From: Chaenocephalus aceratus
Lineage: Eukaryota > Chordata > Actinopteri > Perciformes > Channichthyidae
Direction: 5' to 3'
DNA length: 64,000 bases
Assembly: GCA_023974075.1 (NCBI GenBank)
Contig: CM043788.1
Location: 28,219,554-28,283,553, forward strand
Part shown: positions 58,901-64,000 of the stretch, piece by piece
How the letters are laid out: every line of letters begins with the position of its first letter
Position numbering within the stretch: the stretch's first letter is position 1
Translations under genes and position numbers: made by a program
Notes under the pieces: generated by a model
Seen by the model: the letters and a program-made list of their open reading frames with translations, nothing else
The model's database searches: none
Told to the model about the DNA's origin: nothing

Positions 58901-61900
58901 CCACTCCACAAGAATCACACAAGCGTATCCCACCAGGTATGAGGTGACAAGTATGCAAAATGCTTAAACAGCCTCTCATCCAGGCATTTCCACTCTGAGT
59001 CAGGCTCACTCCCAACTGTATCAGCATGAGAGGAGAGGGGAACTCAAGCATTGAAACATACAAGTGTACACAAGCAGTACACGCACACACCTATCTCAGC
59101 CTCAAGGTCAGGCAGTATTGGCAAATGGTAAGATAAAAACAGCTCTGGCAGCCATGGAGTAGTCTGAGATAACATCACCTTGAGCACTACATGACACCGA
59201 AAAGCGGCTATGTATTTGGCTATGTATTTGGCTATGTATTTGGCTATGTATTTATTTATATATTGGTGCTTTTTCCTTTTTAAAGATCCTATCTTCTTTT
59301 CATGATATTGAGACAAATTGCGTCGTGGCCATGACAGCTACTCTGCTGATTAACTCTTCTCGGATGGCTTTTTATCTGTTGGCATTTGATGTACGACATC
59401 TTTGTAAGGGCTACGGTCGAATGCAATCACGGGCCCTTTCATTGCAGGGGCTCCCCTTGGATTGCCTGCTAGTTCTCGAGGGAGGCCATCCCTCAGAAAA
59501 TATTGACTGTTGGACAGTGAGCGCCTGTGTGTGTATCAGGACTGGCTGCTTTAGAGAGAAATTGCAAATGTCTTTGTGTGTACGTGTGTTGTGCCTGTCT
59601 GTCTCCATGTACTAATGGAGAAATAGGAGGACAGAGCCACACAGAGGGCAAAGGTCAGTCGTCTTGTGGAAGGGAGAGAGGAAAATTCCCTTTTCCTCGA
59701 TGCATTGCTCCCAAATGCACCCGCTCTCCAGTCTGTTTTCCTTCACTGTTGATAGCCTTCCAGATGTGTGAGGAGCTCCCAATATTTCAAAGAGTTACAG
59801 CTCACCTTCTGCATTCTTATCCTTCAGCAAATGTCTCTTTTACCGACCAAGCAGGCCTTTCCAATCCTTTTAACCTGCCTCATTCATGGAAACTGCATTA
59901 ACATTGTCATGGGAAAGATGGAACTTAACCACGTTTCAAACAAGGCCTCATTCTTGTTCTCATCCACGATTTTCTGTGAGTTTTTCTTTTTCTAATTTTC
60001 TGAGAAGTGTCAGGGTTGCTTGACTGAGGGCTACTTTCACAAATCAAAGCATAGCGTCTCCAGGGTGAATGTTTATACTCTTGCCTGCTGTTTATGTCTT
60101 AAAACAGTAATGTGCAAGATAAAGTATATTGAGTAGTTGTAATATGCCTGTTACCAAATATAATAAAACGGCACCAGTGGGACTGAAATATTTCCCTCAA
60201 AGACATTTCCAACATGGTGAAAGGTTATGCTCTGTCACCCAAAAGTCACCCAGCTTCCAGAAGGATGCCTAGTGGGATGTGGACCTTTTGACTACCTTGT
60301 ATAGGTCACACTTGTCATGAACAATCCCATGCTGATACTGAACTGAATATCAAGTGACAGTCATATGAGGAGTGTCAAGGGTTAATCTATTGTTTGGGTT
60401 CATGTTAAAAAAGGGTCAGCTTAAGGTTGTGGTAATGCAGAAAAAATAGATCCCCTGTTTGACTAATGACCAGGTTTATTGGTTTGCAACAATGCGGCAA
60501 CATAGTACAGGCACGTTAGTACATTCATATGTTGGAGCATGGACAACAAGATGTTTGGCTTCTTATTTAGATCTTGCGTTTTAGGAGCTGCATTTGCAGG
60601 TTGTCTTCAGAAAAAAACGAATAGTTAGCTTGGGTCAAAATCCAAGTAACTTGGACTCGTTAAACCACTGTTCATCTTGTTGATGGACATCTGATCATTG
60701 GTCGTTTTAAAAGGCAATGTCCAATAGCATCTTTTTTTGTTTACTTTTTTTGTTTAATAATCGTTCAACTTTCTGTTAAAAGCCTGTTTTGCACATATAA
60801 GTATAGTACGTGAGAACAGGGTGTTATAATTGTTCAAATATGTTGAATGAAAGACACCAAAGCCCCTGCATCCACAAATGGATTGAACCACCACCTATAC
60901 ACAACAGGAAAATGCTTGTAAAGCCACACTTAATATGTTATTGTATGGTTCAGGGGATATTTAAACATGCACAACTGCTCCTCAATCAGGAGTATGATGC
61001 TCTACCTGCTTGTTCAGTGTACATTTATCAGGTCAAGAACATCAGCATATTGCAAAAACAGTGAAACTCAAAGGAGCTGTTAGGATACACATGGAGCTAA
61101 CGGCTGGGGCATGGAAGTGGCCAAGAGGTAAATATGGTTGAATTGAAGTGGAAAAACAGTTGTATTTGCTTAAATGAAGCCTCAGACAGCTGGTGTAAGT
61201 GTATCTTACAAAGACACAGTCACTAGCTAACACACATTAATCCCCACCAGTGCGATGAGCTTTCTGCTTGAATGACAGTAATTATCGCTTCAGTCTTGAC
61301 GTGGAGACACCAACACTCTTGATGTCTTTGTTGAAACTGAAGTGAGAGCCCTTTATCAATCGCCCACACAAACCCTACACTGCACAACATACTTGTCGTG
61401 CTAGATGTGCATTTCATTGCATTTTTGTGTTAACTCGACATTAATGAGAGATCATTTATAGGAGTTATCTAATAACATATATAGATAGAGATATAGCGTA
61501 TACCAGTGTTTGAGTCTGGCACTGACTTTCCTAATATTTCTATATACTGAGTATAACTCTTTTACACTGACATCATTCTGTCAGACAAGTATTGCATGAC
61601 TGTCAAGCCTTTAGGAAGCAGGATTTAGCTTCTGAGGTATCCATGTCAAACACTTTTCAACTATGTTTTTTTATGTCCTGATTTATAGAACAAAAAACTC
61701 TTTCGACCCAAAAAGATCAGTCAAAAGAAATCCCCACATAGTTGAAAGCACACTTAACCCCACATATCAAACCAGATATCAGGTCCATCCATCTGGTGTC
61801 TCTGGAGGAAGGTTAGAGGAAGGCTGGACAGGAGAGCAAGGTCACACCTCGTATTATTGCTTGGGAGCTTGGGCTAAAAACATCTCTTTGCCCTGTCCAG

Positions 61901-63379
61901 AGTGGGATAGTATGTCATGTAGCGACTCTGCCTCGCTCAAGCGATGGGAGCATGTTCGGGAACAAATCAAGGTCTTGCCCTTTTTAACCATGTTCCTCTG
62001 CTCCTGGGTAGCAGCCCCTGGGGTAGATAATAATGGAGTAATCCTCGTATCTGTTGCTGCTTCCCTCACCCTCACAGATCATTTTTCTTCTGCTCTAGTG
62101 TATCATTCCATACTGAGCTGGCACAATACTGAATGTTTTCCCATTTGACTTTTGGGCACAGTTTGGCTCAGTTCAGATTACAATTGTGACATTCTATGAA
62201 AATGAGAATTTATGCAACCATTTTCAGAGAAAAGTCAGATTATATTATTACTGTACCATACCAAGAGAATTCGTAAATACAATTTTTAATTGAATGAAAA
62301 GTGCAACATGAGATGTCTGTGAACACTAAAAATAAACTAAATCATTTAAACAGAGAAACATTTTCTCCCTTTTCCTGTGTGGAAAAAAGGTGATTATATG
62401 GTCGATAACATACACTATTCACCATAATTATCATGACAGAAAATCACTGGCACACAGACATGCACTTAGTAGTAGCATAAACCATACCCTACAAAGCTAC
62501 ACACATTGGCACACATATTGGCTGTGTGTTGGACAGGGTGTGTGAAAGGTGCCCTGCTGTGTGGTTAGTGACAAAGACTATTTCTGTACTCGCTCTCAGA
62601 CAGAGAGACAAGCAGGATGTGAAGGAGATGAACTCTCATCACACTGTGCTAAATAGCACCATGGGGCACACACCACAACTAACATTAGCATGCTCCTTTC
62701 TAAAGCTGTCATACCTTTGGGCCACCCGTCTGCAGCCACTGAAAGGTCATAGGACCCACGGGTACATATGCAAGTCTTAAAAGCTGATGCATAGGATTTT
62801 TCTTTCATCTTTTTATTTTTCTGGGAAGGTCAATTTAGTGTAAATGTTCTTTTTCAGCAATAATTAATACCAAAATATCAAATGTTGTATCAGACTTCTT
62901 TAATGGACCAGTAAATGACTAAATGCTGTTCAGGCATGAGTTTCAATTTCGAAGTTCTCTTAACCTGGCAGTTGAGAGGTGTATTATTACATTTAAAAAA
63001 CAGTTTGTAGGTGATGCCAGCTCATTATTTCATAGCATAGCTGATCGTTAAATCTAAGTTATTTCTTGTACTTTACATTATTGTGTTGTGCTGAAAAAGT
63101 GTTGTCCAATACAATGATTCTCATGATACATGATACAATGATATTCATTTCAGCTGCTCCTACTTTCCATTCTCCTGTCCTGTTCAACAAAAAAGTGTTG
63201 AACAAATCACCTTCTTAGCCAGCTGACTGTTAAATAAATATGGCATGAACTTATTTTGTCTTAATGTAAACAAGTTGTAAATATTACCTCACTGTGATGA
63301 TGGGTTGTAGAGAAAACTACCCTGCGGTGTTGATAGCTTTCAAGCTAATGGCAACACCAGCTCTGCATCTTTCCTTCTG
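52980..63379. other. Probable intronic or intergenic DNA
   Basis: AT-rich non-coding DNA. The 161-codon plus frame at 61663-62148 and its minus shadow show no family motif, splice sites or promoter. The 57100-57250 stretch is distinctly GC-richer than its surroundings and may be a conserved element. No RNA gene was seen. Confidence 0.45.
59206..59253. repeat. 12-bp tandem repeat, four units
   Basis: Four exact copies of GGCTATGTATTT followed by a degenerating ATTTATTTATAT tail. On the minus strand it reads as a repeated KYIA peptide, a side effect of the repeat. Confidence 0.95.
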
Positions 63380-63507
63380 TACCATGATATGTGTATGTGT
63401 TTTAATGTTTACTATGTTTTTATATGTACATGTATGCGGAACTGCGGGATGGAGTCCAGAACAGATTTCCTTACGGGACAATAAAGTATATCGTATCGTA
63501 TCGTACG
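63380..63507 (+). mobile_element. LINE-like 3' tail with (TATCG) repeat
   Basis: 'ggacaataaagtatatcg' is followed by further ATCGT units. Fish LINEs often end with 'caataaagt' plus a short tandem repeat of this sort. The 5' border is unclear and no coding part was read. Confidence 0.55.
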
Positions 63508-63654
63508 TTCTAAATGTGTGAAAACCCAGCTAAAAAAGGAATCTCAGAGGTCTTCCTCAACGGTGAATTCAGCTGCCTCTGACAAGTGCTGAGTAATTAT
63601 GTTCTCATATACACATTTGAAATAGGTTGGAAAAGTGGAGATTTTTTTCATATA

Positions 63655-64000
63655 TTCACCATTCACCGATTAACAGAAAACAGTGTGTTTTGGTCAACGG
63701 TGCCAAATCGCCCTAACTTGTCAACCCTGTTAGGGTTCCACAAGGTTCCAATTTTTGGACCATTACTGTTTTCACTGTACATAAATTACTTGCCTAATGT
63801 ATGTCCTGAGTTGATTGTGCAAATGTATGCCGATGATGCGGTAATCTTTGTACACGGGAAGAACACTGACATTATCTCATCTTGTCTCACAAAAGCTTTG
63901 GACAAGGTTCAACACTGGCTGAACAACATTTGCTTACAGTTTAACGTAAAAAAAACAGTATGCATGATGTTCAGTAAACGACCAGTCAAAATCGAAGGAT
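63655..64000 (+). pseudogene. Non-LTR retrotransposon reverse transcriptase, broken
   Basis: The fragment reads RKQCVLVNGAKSP, a stop (TAA), then LVNPVRVPQGS. One extra A at 63750 shifts the frame, after which GPLLFSLYINYLPN, VQMYADDAVIFVH, VQHWLNNICLQF and VKKTVCMMFSKRP are open to the window edge. Y-A-D-D (63826-63837) holds the catalytic aspartates of reverse transcriptase. Motif order (VPQGS..GPLLF..YADD..NVKKT) is that of jockey-superfamily LINEs; it is not L2, whose motif surroundings differ. The stop and frameshift make this copy inactive. It runs off the right edge. Confidence 0.85.

Noticed and set aside
61663..62148. 161-codon plus frame
   Set aside because: No known domain, signal, or flanking splice sites; AT-rich surroundings and a competing minus frame make chance the simplest reading.
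1..64000. CRISPR arrays, tRNA/rRNA genes, operons, bacterial promoters, integrated virus
   Set aside because: None seen on either strand; tRNA-like boxes occur only within SINEs, and no capsid, envelope or LTR-type protease/integrase motif was noticed.

Overview
This window looks like nuclear DNA of a bony fish, most likely a ray-finned, percomorph-type teleost. It is AT-rich, with dinucleotide microsatellites, an L2/Maui-type LINE ending in (TTGCC)n, a CR1/Rex-like LINE tail, tRNA-derived SINEs with the teleost motif 'gtgtccttgggcaagacacttcacc', a Tc1-like foldback element beginning CACTGAACAAAAATATAAACG, and many hAT, Harbinger-like and TTAA-target DNA transposons. I found no bacterial or organellar genes, rRNA, tRNA or CRISPR. 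The species cannot be read from the sequence.

Layout. 0-8 kb is transposon-dense: a 287-bp inverted-repeat element, a TTAA-flanked element, a 2.5-kb long-TIR element with a 7-bp target duplication, and a hAT element carrying a broken transposase start, two SINEs and a Tc1-like foldback. 8-13 kb is quiet non-coding DNA. 12.9-21.4 kb is a nest of DNA transposons: hAT-A contains hAT-B, which contains a 1-kb palindromic element, hAT-C (itself split by a Harbinger-like element), hAT-D and hAT-E. Five of these hAT copies keep matching 8-bp target duplications. 21.4-23.8 kb holds three more inverted-repeat elements.

The best host-gene candidate is at 24.0-25.0 kb. A CCAAT box and a GC box precede an ATG in good context. 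Five small exons join in phase through four GT-AG introns to give a 108-residue protein, and AATAAA follows the stop by 9 bases. I do not recognise the protein.

25-34 kb is non-coding with LINE remnants (L2 at 27.5 kb, CR1/Rex-like at 32.3 kb) and a 0.54-kb direct repeat at 26.2 and 30.7 kb. 35.25-36.2 kb is a CpG-containing island that looks like a promoter and non-coding first exon of a plus-strand gene (donor at 35637). Two weaker exon candidates (40.8 kb and 52.8 kb) may belong to it or to another transcript. The rest of 36-64 kb reads like intronic or intergenic DNA with microsatellites, strand-asymmetric purine/pyrimidine tracts, a second and fuller copy of the TTAA element at 43-45 kb, and a LINE reverse-transcriptase fragment at the right edge.

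All protein-family and transposon-superfamily calls come from reading motifs, inverted repeats and target duplications by eye; no database search was possible.
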